From positions 6,076,001 through 6,140,000 of the forward strand of contig NZ_JACCFO010000001.1 of NCBI RefSeq assembly GCF_013410565.1: DNA of 64,000 nucleotides, written 5' to 3'. The stretch's first letter is position 1. Every line of letters begins with the position of its first letter. The DNA comes from Streptomonospora nanhaiensis. GTDB taxonomy: Bacteria > Actinomycetota > Actinomycetes > Streptosporangiales > Streptosporangiaceae. Positions 51,574-59,570 of this stretch are shown in pieces. The translations under genes and the position numbers were made by a program. Under the pieces are notes generated by a model, which saw nothing but the letters and a program-made list of their open reading frames with translations, was not told the DNA's origin and ran no database searches.

Positions 51574-51704
51574 GGGGGAAAGAATAGCGACGGCGGCGCC
51601 GCTAAACGGATGATCAGGATTTTCGGGCGAAAATGCTCGGCCTTTTCCGGAATTGCGGGGGTGCCGCGGGAACGGCGGAGCCCCGCCCCGTCGGGGCCGG
51701 CGGG

Positions 51705-52115
51705 TCACCGGCCGCACCACACCGTGCTCCCCCCGTAGGAGATCAAGTCGTTGTCCACCCAGCCCGCGACGTTGGTGCGGACGTTGCGCACATAGGTCCA
51801 CCGGTCGCCGTGGCGGTTGATGGTGAAGCAGTGGTAGTCGAGGCGGTCGCCGCGCTGGGCCTGGCCGAGGGAGGGGCAGGTGACCCCCGAGCCGGAGCGC
51901 ATGTTGAGGCCGTCGGTCAGGGGATAGCCGACCACGGTGCTGTTGTCGGCGGGCGCGGACGTGCCGCAGGGGTAGTGCAGGAGGCTGACGTCGGCGGGCG
52001 GCTCGGCGGGAGCGGCCGAGCCGGACGCGGCGGAGGCGGGCGGCGCCGGGACCGCGAGCAGGGCTGCGGCCATGGCCAGGGCCGCGGCCGGACGGGCGAG
52101 GCGAGAGGCGGGCAC
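51705..52115 (-). CDS. Secreted SH3-like small protein
   Basis: 136 residues from GTG 52115 behind GGAGG. Sec signal peptide with cleavage near APPASA. The mature part has VVGYPLTDGLNMRSGSGVTCPSLG and GDRLDYHCFTINRHGDRWTYVRNVRTNVAGWVDNDLI, a bacterial SH3 (SH3b) pattern. Four cysteines probably form two disulfides. Likely exported to the cell wall; no enzymatic domain. Confidence 0.75.
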   Translation of the reverse strand: MPASRLARPAAALAMAAALLAVPAPPASAASGSAAPAEPPADVSLLHYPCGTSAPADNSTVVGYPLTDGLNMRSGSGVTCPSLGQAQRGDRLDYHCFTINRHGDRWTYVRNVRTNVAGWVDNDLISYGGSTVWCGR

Positions 52116-52317
52116 GGTTCCTCCAGGAGAGCGGGAGCGGCTGCCCTCGCATCACAGCACGCGCCTGGGCACCTCGCGCGGGGTGGAACCCGCCCCTGGC
52201 TCCGCGCGCTCGGCCGTGGTAGGGGCCCCGCCGGACGGTCGGCCTGCCGCGCCGCCTCCGTCGGTGAGGCGGCGCGGCGGGCTCTCAGCCCGTCAACTCG
52301 TCAGCCCTTCGGGCCGG

Positions 52318-52695
52318 TCAGACCCACTGGACGAGCTGCCAGATGAGCCCGTTGGGGTCGGCGAACTGGCAGAAGCGCTCGCCCCACGGCTCGGTCTCGG
52401 GCTCGGTGACCACCTGCGCGCCGGCGGCGGCGATGCGGGCGAACTCGGCGTCGAGGTCCTCGACGACGAACACGATCAGCATCCCCTGTCCGGCGGGACC
52501 GGCGATGGAGGCGGGCTTGAAGGTGCCCAGGCCGGTGCGCAGGAAGATCAGGTTGAGGGCGGCGTGGGGGTGCGCCAGGGAGACGAAGCCGTCGTCCGAC
52601 ATCGCCTCGGTGAACCCGAAGTGCTCCTTGGCGAAGGAGGCGGACGCCGCTACGTCGGGGACATTCAGGGACAGGGCGGTGGCGGTGGTCTTCAG
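52318..52695 (-). CDS. VOC-family protein with apparent CTG start
   Basis: 125 residues. Homologues begin M-K-T-T-T-ALSLNV, and here the corresponding codon at 52695 is CTG, 5 nt after GGGAGG; no ATG or GTG fits. The protein has one VOC module pair: SLNVPDVAASASFAKEHFGF, LNLIFLR, LIVFVVEDLDAEFARI and RFCQFADPNGLIWQLVQWV. Divergent from a TetR gene; the gap contains a TGTAC repeat. It probably binds or modifies the TetR ligand. Confidence 0.75.
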   Translation of the reverse strand: MKTTATALSLNVPDVAASASFAKEHFGFTEAMSDDGFVSLAHPHAALNLIFLRTGLGTFKPASIAGPAGQGMLIVFVVEDLDAEFARIAAAGAQVVTEPETEPWGERFCQFADPNGLIWQLVQWV

Positions 52696-52719
52696 GGGAG
52701 CCTCCCGTGGTCGCAAAAC

Positions 52720-52734
52720 TATGTACGATGTACA
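52720..52734. promoter_or_regulatory. Candidate TetR operator
   Basis: TATGTACGATGTACA between the divergent VOC and tetR genes contains two TGTAC cores 7 nt apart. Assignment is by position. Confidence 0.4.
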
Positions 52735-52780
52735 AGGTAACAGACGGCTCGGGTATTCCCGACATCGGAGGAGGATTTCC

Positions 52781-53503
52781 GTGGCCCGTGACCTGATCGA
52801 CCTGCTGTGGCGCGACCACCCCTCGGCACCGCGCGGCGGGGCTCGCGGTCCCCGGGCGCGGGTGTCGACCTCGCGGGTGGTGGACGCCGCCGTCGCCCTG
52901 GCCGACGCCGAGGGGCTGGCGGCGGTCACCGCGCGGCGGCTGGCCGGCGACCTCGGGCTCTCCACGATGTCGCTGTACACCCACGTGGGCTCGCGCGACG
53001 ACCTGCCGGTGCTCATGGCCGACGCCGTCCACGCGGCCGCGCCGCGCCCGCCCCACACCGAGGCCGACTGGCGCGCCCGGGTGCGCCGGGTCGCCGAGGC
53101 CAACCTGGCCCTGCACACCGACCACCCGTGGCTGCTGGAGGTGGCCGACCAGCGCACGGCCCTGGGGCCGGGCACCATCGCCAAGTACGACCACGAACTG
53201 CACGCCCTGGACCCGATGGGGCTCTCCGACGTGGAGCGCGACGCCGCGCTGACCTTCGTCCTGGACTTCGCCCGCGCCGCCGCCCGCGCCCGGCGCCCCG
53301 ACCCGCACGCCGCGGAGATGGCGGAGTCCTGGCCGGAGACCGGCCGCCGCCTGGCCGCCTACCTGGGCGCGGACCACCCGCTGGCCCAGCGGGTGGGCGC
53401 CGCGGCGGGCGCGGCCAACAACGCCGCCTACAACCCCGAGGCCGCCTGGCGCTTCGGCCTGGACCGCGTCGTGGCCGCCCTGGAGCCGCTGGCGGCGGAG
53501 TGA
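52781..53503 (+). CDS. TetR-family regulator (tetracycline-repressor-like C-terminus)
   Basis: 240 residues from GTG 52781 with GGAGGAGG upstream. The N-terminal arm VARDLIDLLWRDHP precedes the helix-turn-helix VDAAVALADAEGLAAVTARRLAGDLGLSTMSLYTHVGSRDDL. This extended arm and the helix MSLYTHV are typical of the TetR_C_1 group. Divergent from the VOC gene. Confidence 0.85.
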   Translation: MARDLIDLLWRDHPSAPRGGARGPRARVSTSRVVDAAVALADAEGLAAVTARRLAGDLGLSTMSLYTHVGSRDDLPVLMADAVHAAAPRPPHTEADWRARVRRVAEANLALHTDHPWLLEVADQRTALGPGTIAKYDHELHALDPMGLSDVERDAALTFVLDFARAAARARRPDPHAAEMAESWPETGRRLAAYLGADHPLAQRVGAAAGAANNAAYNPEAAWRFGLDRVVAALEPLAAE

Positions 53504-53708
53504 CGGCCGCGCCGGAGGCGCGTGCCGGGCGGGGCGGTGCACCGGGGGAGCCGGCGGAAGCGGCGCGGGCCGCGCGCGGCGGGAGCCGCGACCGCGACCG
53601 CGGCCCCGGATCCGGACGCTCCGGGGGGCGCCTTAGCCTGTGAGCGGCAAACGGCGCGATACGCGCATAACGCCCCGGCCGAGCCATTCCAAGGAACCGA
53701 GGAACACC

Positions 53709-54059
53709 GTGAGCATCAGTCCCCGCGTCGCAGCGGTCGCCTTCCGCGTGGTGGCGATCATCGAGGCCCTGACCTGGATCGGGCTGCTGGCCGGCATGTA
53801 CGTCAAGTACCTGGGCAGCCGCAGCGAGGCGGGTGTGGAGTTCTTCGGCCCCGTGCACGGCGGCGCGTTCATCGTCTACGTGGCCGTCACCCTCGCCGCG
53901 GCCGTCCACCTGCGCTGGAACGTCTGGTCGACCCTGCTGGCCCTGGCCGCCTCCGTCCCGCCCCTGGCCACCCTCGCCGCCGACTGGTGGCTGCACCGCA
54001 CCGGCCGCCTCACCCCCGCCCCCGGGCGGTCGGAGCGCACCCCCGACCCCGTGTCCTGA
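53709..54059 (+). CDS. DUF3817 family membrane protein
   Basis: 116 residues from GTG 53709; AAGGAACCGAGG upstream. Three hydrophobic helices, with FRVVAIIEALTWIGLLAGMYVKYL and FFGPVHGGAFIVYVAVTL matching DUF3817 (YdzA-like) integral membrane proteins. No function is known. A strong terminator follows. Confidence 0.85.
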   Translation: MSISPRVAAVAFRVVAIIEALTWIGLLAGMYVKYLGSRSEAGVEFFGPVHGGAFIVYVAVTLAAAVHLRWNVWSTLLALAASVPPLATLAADWWLHRTGRLTPAPGRSERTPDPVS

Positions 54060-54099
54060 CCCGGCGGGGCGATCGCCCGGCGCCCTGAGAGGCGCCCCT

Positions 54100-54140
54100 G
54101 CGGGCGGGCCGGACCAAATCGCCCGGTCCGGCCCGCCCGC
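54100..54140. terminator. Strong bidirectional terminator
   Basis: Perfect 16-bp stem (54100-54115 with 54125-54140), 9-nt loop containing AAATC, between the convergent DUF3817 and carboxymuconolactone-decarboxylase genes. Confidence 0.8.
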
Positions 54141-54153
54141 CCGCGTCCGGCGG

Positions 54154-54639
54154 TCAGTCCAGGGTGCCGGCCATCATGCCGGGCTCGTAGGAGCCCCCGG
54201 CGTTGCGGACGATCACGTTCATGCGGTTGGCGGCGTTGATCATGGCGATCACGGCGATCAGGGCGCCGATCTGGTCGTCGTCGAAGTGCCTGCGGACTTC
54301 GGCCCAGGTCGCGTCGGAGACGCCGTGGTGGGCGTCGGCGAGGCGGGTGCCCTCCTCGGCGAGGGCCAGGGCGGCGCGCTCGGCCTCGGTGAACACCGTG
54401 GCCTCGCGCCAGACCGCGACCAGGCTGAGGCGGAGCGGCGTCTCACCGGCGGCCGCGGCCTCCTTGGTGTGGATGTCGACGCACAGGCCGCAGCCGTTGA
54501 TCTGGCTGATGCGCAGCCGGACCAGCTCCTGCGTCGTCTTCGGCAGCGACGCCCCCTCGGTGACCATCCCGGCGGCGTGCATCCGCTTGGCGAACTTCGC
54601 GGCGGTGGGGCTGTCGAACAGGTTGAAACGGGGCTCCAT
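54154..54639 (-). CDS. Carboxymuconolactone decarboxylase/AhpD-family protein (ECF41 target)
   Basis: 161 residues from ATG 54639 (GAGGA upstream). The AhpD active motif is Cys50-x-x-Cys53-x-x-x-His57 in NGCGLCVDIHTKEA. It probably acts as a peroxidase or thiol oxidoreductase. It is divergent from the ECF41 sigma gene and carries an ECF41-type promoter (54706 to 54680), the classic genomic pairing for this sigma group. Confidence 0.9.
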   Translation of the reverse strand: MEPRFNLFDSPTAAKFAKRMHAAGMVTEGASLPKTTQELVRLRISQINGCGLCVDIHTKEAAAAGETPLRLSLVAVWREATVFTEAERAALALAEEGTRLADAHHGVSDATWAEVRRHFDDDQIGALIAVIAMINAANRMNVIVRNAGGSYEPGMMAGTLD

Positions 54640-54679
54640 GGCGTCGTCCTCGCGGTTTGTCGGATACGGACGCCCACAA

Positions 54680-54706
54680 GATGCCGACGGCCGCGCCCCC
54701 GTGACA
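54680..54706 (-). promoter_or_regulatory. ECF41-type promoter of the CMD gene
   Basis: On the minus strand TGTCACG (54706-54700), 16 nt, CATC (54683-54680), 41 nt upstream of the start codon. Confidence 0.65.
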
Positions 54707-54829
54707 GGGTCGCGGTGTGACGCGGCGCACAGGCGCGGGCCGGGTCCGGACGCGGCCCGGCGCACACGGGAGCCCGCGCGCCGGGCGCGCGCCCGCGTGC
54801 GGCAGAGTGGGCGGCGATCGCCGCCGATG

Positions 54830-54856
54830 TGTCACAGACCGGCGGCGGCCGGTGTC
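54830..54856 (+). promoter_or_regulatory. ECF41-type promoter of the sigma gene (autoregulation)
   Basis: TGTCACA (54830-54836), 16 nt, TGTC (54853-54856), 37 nt before the sigma start at 54893. Confidence 0.65.
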
Positions 54857-54892
54857 CTGTGAGCGACACCGCCGAGAGGAAGAGGAGCCGAC

Positions 54893-55834
54893 ATGGCCGC
54901 CACGTCGTCAACCACGCCCGCCGACCACGTGCGGCCAGGGAGCCGGGACGGGGAAGGCGACCCCGCCACCGAGGCGTTCGTGGCCCACCGCAACCTGCTG
55001 TTCACGGTCGCCTACGAGATGCTCGGCTCGGCCGCCGACGCCGAGGACGTGCTCCAGGAGACCTGGCTGAAGTGGGTGGGCGTGGACCTCGGCCAGGTGC
55101 GCGACCGGCGGGCCTACCTGGTCCGGATCGCCACGCGCCAGGCTTTGATCCGGCTGCGCACGCTCGGCCGCCGCCGGGAGACCTACGTCGGGCCCTGGCT
55201 GCCCGAGCCGCTGCTCACCTCGCCCGACGTCGCCGAGGACGTCGAGTTGGCCGACAGCGTCTCGACGGCGATGCTGCTGGTGCTGGAGACGCTGGCGCCC
55301 AACGAGCGCGCGGTGTTCGTGCTGCGCGACGTGTTCGAGTTGGACTACGGCGAGATCGCGCGGGCCGTCGACAAGACCCCCGCCGCCGTCCGCCAGATCG
55401 CCCACCGGGCGCGGGCGCACGTCGCGGCGCGCCGCCCGCGCGGGCCCGTGTCGCCGGCCCAGACCCGGGGCGCGCTCGCGGCGTTCCAGCGCGCCGTGGA
55501 GACCGGCGACCTGCAGGGCCTGCTCGACCTGCTCGCGCCCGACGTCGTCCTGGTGGGCGACGGCGGGGGGATCAAGCAGGCGCTCCCGAGGATCATCACC
55601 GGCGCCGACAAGGTCATCCGGCTCCTGGAGATGAGCAGGCTGCGGCTGCCCGGCGAGACGGCGGTCGAGTGGGCGCAGATCAACGGCCGCGCCGCGCTGG
55701 TCATGCGCGTCGACGGCGAGGTCGACAACGTCGTGACCGCCCAGGTCGAGGACGGCCTCATCACCGGCCTCTACGTGGTGCGCAACCCCCAGAAGCTGTC
55801 CCGTGTCGAGCGGGAGACCGCCATGAGCCGCTGA
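54893..55834 (+). CDS. ECF41-family RNA polymerase sigma factor (SigJ-like)
   Basis: 313 residues; GAGAGGAAGAGGAG before ATG 54893. Sigma region 2 ([28 protein letters not shown]), region 4 ([41 protein letters not shown]) and a fused SnoaL-like C-terminal domain (about 200-310) with [11 protein letters not shown] and VRNPQKL. These correspond to the DGGGK and NPDKL motifs that define ECF41. The C-terminal domain controls activity in place of an anti-sigma factor. It is next to its carboxymuconolactone-decarboxylase partner. Confidence 0.95.
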   Translation: MAATSSTTPADHVRPGSRDGEGDPATEAFVAHRNLLFTVAYEMLGSAADAEDVLQETWLKWVGVDLGQVRDRRAYLVRIATRQALIRLRTLGRRRETYVGPWLPEPLLTSPDVAEDVELADSVSTAMLLVLETLAPNERAVFVLRDVFELDYGEIARAVDKTPAAVRQIAHRARAHVAARRPRGPVSPAQTRGALAAFQRAVETGDLQGLLDLLAPDVVLVGDGGGIKQALPRIITGADKVIRLLEMSRLRLPGETAVEWAQINGRAALVMRVDGEVDNVVTAQVEDGLITGLYVVRNPQKLSRVERETAMSR

Positions 55835-55876
55835 TACCGGTGGCCGCCCGACGGCGGCGCCACCGGGCGAGCGGAC

Positions 55877-55924
55877 GAACGGGGTCCACCGGCCGGCCAC
55901 CCTCCGGGGTGGCCGGCCGTTCGC
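55877..55924 (+). terminator. Terminator after the sigma gene
   Basis: 12-bp stem (55890-55901 with 55908-55919), extended outward by GAACGG/CCGTTC; separates the sigma gene from the ribosomal cassette. Confidence 0.65.
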
Positions 55925-56007
55925 GTTGGCGGGGAAGGCGGCGGCCGGGCGGGCGCGGTGTCCGCCGCCCGGGAGGCGTGTGCGTTGGGGTGCCGCACGC
56001 AGGTAGT

Positions 56008-56030
56008 ATGAAAACGGTTATCGTTTTCAT
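56008..56030. promoter_or_regulatory. Zur-type operator of the ribosomal cassette
   Basis: Arms ATGAAAACG (56008-56016) and CGTTTTCAT (56022-56030) form a perfect 9-bp dyad around GTTAT. It matches the actinobacterial Zur box pattern TGAAAA-N-TTTTCA. It is 70 nt upstream of rpsR and is the only such site seen in this window. Confidence 0.8.
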
Positions 56031-56100
56031 CATGGGTCGCGGGCGCCGCCCTGCGCGCACCCGACCCGCACGACAGGCACCACACACTCGGGAGGCAGCC

Positions 56101-56361
56101 ATGACCTCGGCATCGGGGCGGTCCCGCGGGCGGCGCACGCCGGCGCGGTTCGCCAACCCCCTGGGCGACGCGGACTACGTCGACTACAAGGACACCGACC
56201 TGCTGCGCCGGTTCATCTCCGACCGGGGCAAGATCCGCAGCCGCCGGGTCACCCGCGTCACGGCGCGCCAGCAGCGGCTCCTGGCGCGGGCGATCAAGAA
56301 CGCCCGCGAGATGGCGCTGCTGCCCTACCCGTCCGCGCCGCTGCCGCGCGGCAGGTCCTGA
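56101..56361 (+). CDS. rpsR: 30S ribosomal protein bS18, zinc-independent paralogue
   Basis: 86 residues. [51 protein letters not shown] is the complete bS18 core. It has no cysteine, whereas zinc-binding C+ forms of this protein carry N-terminal Cys residues. First gene behind the Zur-type operator; makes a zinc-sparing replacement for the housekeeping bS18 in the 30S platform. CGGGAGG ribosome site. Confidence 0.95.
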   Translation: MTSASGRSRGRRTPARFANPLGDADYVDYKDTDLLRRFISDRGKIRSRRVTRVTARQQRLLARAIKNAREMALLPYPSAPLPRGRS

Positions 56362-56421
56362 CCCGCCCCGTCCGGCCCCGTCCCGGCCCGCACCGGCGAC
56401 GCACCAGCGAAAGGAACCCGC

Positions 56422-56658
56422 ATGTCCCGCATCTGCCAGGTGACCGGCAAGGCCCCCGCCTTCGGCAACGCGGTCTCCCACTCCCACCGCCGCACCCGGC
56501 GCCGGTTCGACCCCAACATCCAGCGCAAGCGCTACTGGCTGCCCAGCGAGAACCGCTACGTCCGGCTGACCGTCAGCACCAAAGGCATGAAGGTGATCGA
56601 CGCGCGCGGCATCGAGCGCGTGGTCGCCGACATCCGTGCCCGAGGGGAGCGGGTCTGA
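56422..56658 (+). CDS. rpmB: 50S ribosomal protein bL28, zinc-independent paralogue
   Basis: 78 residues starting [42 protein letters not shown]. Only one Cys (Cys5) remains, so the CxxC...CxxC zinc ribbon of the C+ form is absent. Located 60 nt after rpsR; AAGGA ribosome site; the next gene starts 1 nt after its stop. Confidence 0.95.
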   Translation: MSRICQVTGKAPAFGNAVSHSHRRTRRRFDPNIQRKRYWLPSENRYVRLTVSTKGMKVIDARGIERVVADIRARGERV

Positions 56659-56659
56659 C

Positions 56660-56965
56660 ATGGCCAAGACCAGCAAGATCGCCCGCAACGAGCACCGCAG
56701 GCGCGTCGTCGCCCGCTACGCCGAGCGGCGGGCCGAGCTGAAGCGGATCGTCAAGAGCCCCCGCAGCACCCCCGAGGAGCGCGCCGCCGCAGTGTCGGAA
56801 CTCCAGCGCCAGCCCCGCGACGCCAGCGCCACCCGGGTGCGCAACCGCGACGCCGTCGACGGCCGCCCCCGCGGCCATCTGCGCCGGTTCGGGCTCTCGC
56901 GCATCCGCTTCCGCGAGATGGCCCACCGGGGCGAGCTTCCCGGAGTGACCAAGTCCAGTTGGTGA
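56660..56965 (+). CDS. rpsN: 30S ribosomal protein uS14, zinc-independent long form
   Basis: 101 residues, the longer form (about 100 versus 61 for the zinc form). [31 protein letters not shown] and the end [26 protein letters not shown] are diagnostic. No cysteine. Coupled to rpmB (1-nt gap). Confidence 0.95.
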   Translation: MAKTSKIARNEHRRRVVARYAERRAELKRIVKSPRSTPEERAAAVSELQRQPRDASATRVRNRDAVDGRPRGHLRRFGLSRIRFREMAHRGELPGVTKSSW

Positions 56966-57026
56966 CCGGCGCCCGCCCCGCCCCGGCGGGCGCGCCCCGC
57001 ACCGACCCCATCAGCCGAGGAGACCC

Positions 57027-57191
57027 ATGGCACGCGACCGCGCACGCCCCATCGTCAAGCTCGCCTCCACGGCGGGCACGGGCTACGTGTACGTGACCCG
57101 CAAGAACCGCCGCAACACCCCCGACCGCCTGGTGCTGCGCAAGTACGACCCCCTCGTGCGCCGCCACGTGGAGTTCCGCGAGCAGCGCTGA
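57027..57191 (+). CDS. rpmG: 50S ribosomal protein bL33, zinc-independent paralogue
   Basis: 54 residues: [19 protein letters not shown]-type start, [21 protein letters not shown] and [10 protein letters not shown] end. No cysteine, so no zinc site. Preceded by GGAGA; 61 nt after rpsN. Confidence 0.95.
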   Translation: MARDRARPIVKLASTAGTGYVYVTRKNRRNTPDRLVLRKYDPLVRRHVEFREQR

Positions 57192-57267
57192 GCCGCCCGG
57201 CCCGCCCAGCGCTCCGCCCGCCGCCGCGCCGGGCCCGCACCCGCCCACCCGGAGAAAGGACACCGCC

Positions 57268-57516
57268 ATGCGCCCCGACATCCACCCGCCCTACCACCCG
57301 GTCGTGTTCCGCGACCGCGCCGCCGACTTCGCGTTCCTCACCCGCTCCACCGCCACCGGCGACACCACGATCGAATGGGAGGACGGCAACACCTACCCGG
57401 TCATCGACGTCGAGATCTCCTCTGCGAGCCACCCCTTCTACACCGGGCAGAGCCGCGTGGTCGACACCGCCGGCCGCGTCGAGCGCTTCAACCGGCGCTA
57501 CGCCCGGACCAGGTAG
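57268..57516 (+). CDS. rpmE2: 50S ribosomal protein bL31 type B (zinc-independent)
   Basis: 82 residues beginning [28 protein letters not shown], ending [24 protein letters not shown]. Type B bL31 lacks the CxxC of type A and is the best known Zur-controlled ribosomal paralogue. AGAAAGGA ribosome site. Confidence 0.95.
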   Translation: MRPDIHPPYHPVVFRDRAADFAFLTRSTATGDTTIEWEDGNTYPVIDVEISSASHPFYTGQSRVVDTAGRVERFNRRYARTR

Positions 57517-57626
57517 CGCCGCCCACGCCTCCGGCACGCGAAGACGCGAGGCCGGGAAGCCGTGGAAGCCGACAAGCCCAGGCGCCCCGGGAAGAGGGGC
57601 AGCCCAGCAGACAAGGAGACACCGCC

Positions 57627-57803
57627 ATGGCCGTACCCAAGCAGCGCACGCCCCGGTCGAGCACCCGCAAGCGCCGGTCCGCCTGGAAGGCCCAACGCCC
57701 CGAACTCGCCACGGTCCAGCTCGACGGCCGCACGTACCGGGTGCCCTACCAGCTCGTCCCGGCCTACCGCCGCGGCCTCCTGCCGCCCCCGGACCAGCCC
57801 TGA
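57627..57803 (+). CDS. rpmF: 50S ribosomal protein bL32, zinc-independent paralogue
   Basis: 58 residues, MAVPKQRTPRSSTRKRRSAWK start. The zinc cysteines of ordinary actinobacterial bL32 are missing. Last gene of the cassette, AAGGAG ribosome site; a terminator follows at 57877-57916. Confidence 0.9.
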   Translation: MAVPKQRTPRSSTRKRRSAWKAQRPELATVQLDGRTYRVPYQLVPAYRRGLLPPPDQP

Positions 57804-57876
57804 GACCGGCACCTGGCACACGGCCGCGCGCCGACGGGAGAGCGGACGCACGAGCGGACGGTGAGAACAGACGGCG

Positions 57877-57916
57877 CGCCGAAGGGCGGGGGCGGCGGCA
57901 CCCGCGCCCTTCGGCG
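57877..57916. terminator. Terminator of the ribosomal cassette
   Basis: 12-bp perfect stem (57877-57888 with 57905-57916) and a 16-nt loop, 74 nt after rpmF. Confidence 0.65.
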
Positions 57917-58867
57917 TGTCCGGCGGCCCGGCGCGGCGTCCGGGGCGGCGGCCCGGCCCTCGGCGTCGCCCTCGGCGCTGGATCCTCCGCCAGTCACTGG
58001 TCCACGGCCACCCGCCCGGTGCGCACCCCCGGCCCCCGCTCCGCACCACACCGAGCGGGGGCCGGTGGCGGCGTCGCTCCGGGTGAAGAGCGCGGCGGCG
58101 CGCACGCCCCGTGCGGGGTCCTCGGGCAGGGGGCCCGTGGCGCTGACCGCGATCCCGCCGTCGGCGACGAGGCCGGTCAGCGCCGCGCTCTCCTCGGGTG
58201 TGGTGGCCACCAGGTTGAGCACCGCGTCGAACGGCCCGCCGACGGCATCGGCGAGGGGCGCGGTGTGGTCGAGGTACCCGGCGACCCGCTCGGCCCCGTA
58301 GCCGCGGACGCGGTCGGCGCTGCGCGCGCCCGCCGTGGCGGTGACGCGGGCCCCGGCCGCCGCGGCGAGCTGGACCGCGTAGCCGCCCACCGCCCCGCCG
58401 GCCCCGTTGACCAGCACCGACTGCCCCGCCCGCAGGCCGGCGTGCTCGAACAGCGCCTGCCACGCGGTCAGGCCGACGGCGGGCAGCGCGGCCGCGTCGG
58501 CCAGGTCGAGCGTGCGGGGCGCCGCCGCCAGGGACGCGGCCGGGGCCAGCGCGTACTCCGCCGCCGCGCCGTCGGCGTCTAGCGGCAGGAACGCCACCAC
58601 CGCCTCGCCCACCCGCGGCCCCTCGACCCCCGGGCCGAACGCGGCGACGGTCCCGGCGACGTCGAGGCCGGGCACGTGCGGCAGCTCCACCGGGAAGACC
58701 TCGGTCAGGCGGCCGGCGCGGATGGTCGCGTCGACCGGGTTGAACGACGTGGCGGCCACCCGCACCAGCACCTGCCCGGGGCCCGGAACGGGCCGCTCGG
58801 CCTCCTCGTGGACCAGCACGCCGCTGTCGCCGTAGCAGTGGAAGCGCACTGCCTTCATGGTGCTCAT
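57917..58867 (-). CDS. Zinc-type alcohol dehydrogenase/quinone oxidoreductase-like protein with damaged 3' end
   Basis: ATG 58867. About 265 residues are a normal MDR enzyme of the QOR group: VRVAATSFNPVDATIRAG, HVPGLDVAGTVAAFG and VLVNGAGGAVGGYAVQLAAAAGARV (NADPH site). After ALFTRSDAAT (about 58070) homology stops: a perfect hairpin sits in the frame and the reading continues through the ribosomal terminator to 57764 without a natural stop. The last ~60 residues of the fold are missing. It lacks zinc ligands, as QOR-type proteins do. Divergent from MarR with three operators; probably not fully functional. Confidence 0.7.
58029..58065. terminator. Hairpin inside the degenerate 3' end of the oxidoreductase gene
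   Basis: 13-bp perfect stem (58029-58041 with 58053-58065), 11-nt loop. It begins just after the last homologous residue of the oxidoreductase, so it probably marks the present end of transcription. Confidence 0.55.
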
Positions 58868-58883
58868 GGCACTCTCTCCCCAA

Positions 58884-58903
58884 AGTGTTTCGATTTCGAA
58901 GTG
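58884..58903. promoter_or_regulatory. MarR operator, site 1 (imperfect)
   Basis: TTTCGATTTCGAA with partial dyad symmetry, next to the oxidoreductase start. Confidence 0.55.
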
Positions 58904-58917
58904 ATTGCGAGCCTAGT

Positions 58918-58937
58918 GTGCTTCGAATTCGAAGCAC
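58918..58937. promoter_or_regulatory. MarR operator, site 2 (perfect)
   Basis: GTGCTTCGAATTCGAAGCAC, a perfect 20-bp palindrome midway between the divergent genes. Confidence 0.7.
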
Positions 58938-58965
58938 AGGGGGAGGGTGGTGAGGACGGTCACAC

Positions 58966-58983
58966 TGCTTCGTTTTCGAAGCA
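58966..58983. promoter_or_regulatory. MarR operator, site 3
   Basis: TGCTTCG-TTTT-CGAAGCA, 7-bp perfect arms, 15 nt before the marR start and overlapping its probable promoter. Confidence 0.65.
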
Positions 58984-58997
58984 TCTACGATGGGGTG

Positions 58998-59513
58998 ATG
59001 GCCGACGCCCTGGAACCCGAGCAGCTCACCACGTACTTCGCCCTCATGGAGTCCGCCAGCCTGCTCCAGCACGCCGTGGAGCAGCAGCTGCGGTCGCAGA
59101 GCGACCTCAGCCACGTGCAGTTCCAGCTGCTGGCCAAGCTCGCCGGAACCGAGGGCCGGATGACCATGACCGAACTCGCCGACGGCGTCGTCTACAGCCG
59201 CAGCGGCCTCACCCACCAGGCCGGACTGCTGGAGAAGGAGGGGCTGGTCACCCGCGCGCCCAGCCCCGACGACCAGCGCGCCACGCTCGTCACCATCACC
59301 GACGCCGGGCGCGCGCTGGTCGGCAGGGTCCTGCCCGGGCACATCGAGGTCGCCCGCCGGCTGCTGTTCGAGCCGCTGTCCGACGACGACCTGCGCCACC
59401 TCGGCGACATCATGGGCCGCGTCCGCGACCACATGCGGGCCCAGCCGCCCCGCTCCACGGCCGCCCGCAGGCGCCGCCCGCCGCGCGCGAAGGAGCGCCC
59501 CGCCAAGGGGTGA
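58998..59513 (+). CDS. MarR-family regulator
   Basis: 171 residues from ATG 58998; TACGAT ends 7 nt upstream, so leaderless translation is likely. Core MTMTELADGVVYSRSGLTHQAGLLEKEGLVTRAPSPDDQRATLVTIT is a typical MarR winged helix with the DxR wing; the C-terminus is basic (RRRRPPRAKERPAKG). Three TTCGAA-type operators upstream indicate autoregulation and control of the divergent oxidoreductase. Confidence 0.9.
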   Translation: MADALEPEQLTTYFALMESASLLQHAVEQQLRSQSDLSHVQFQLLAKLAGTEGRMTMTELADGVVYSRSGLTHQAGLLEKEGLVTRAPSPDDQRATLVTITDAGRALVGRVLPGHIEVARRLLFEPLSDDDLRHLGDIMGRVRDHMRAQPPRSTAARRRRPPRAKERPAKG

Positions 59514-59570
59514 GGCGCGCGCAGGGGCGCGCGCCGCGCTCGCCCGGCCCCGGGTGCCTCCGGCCGCGTC

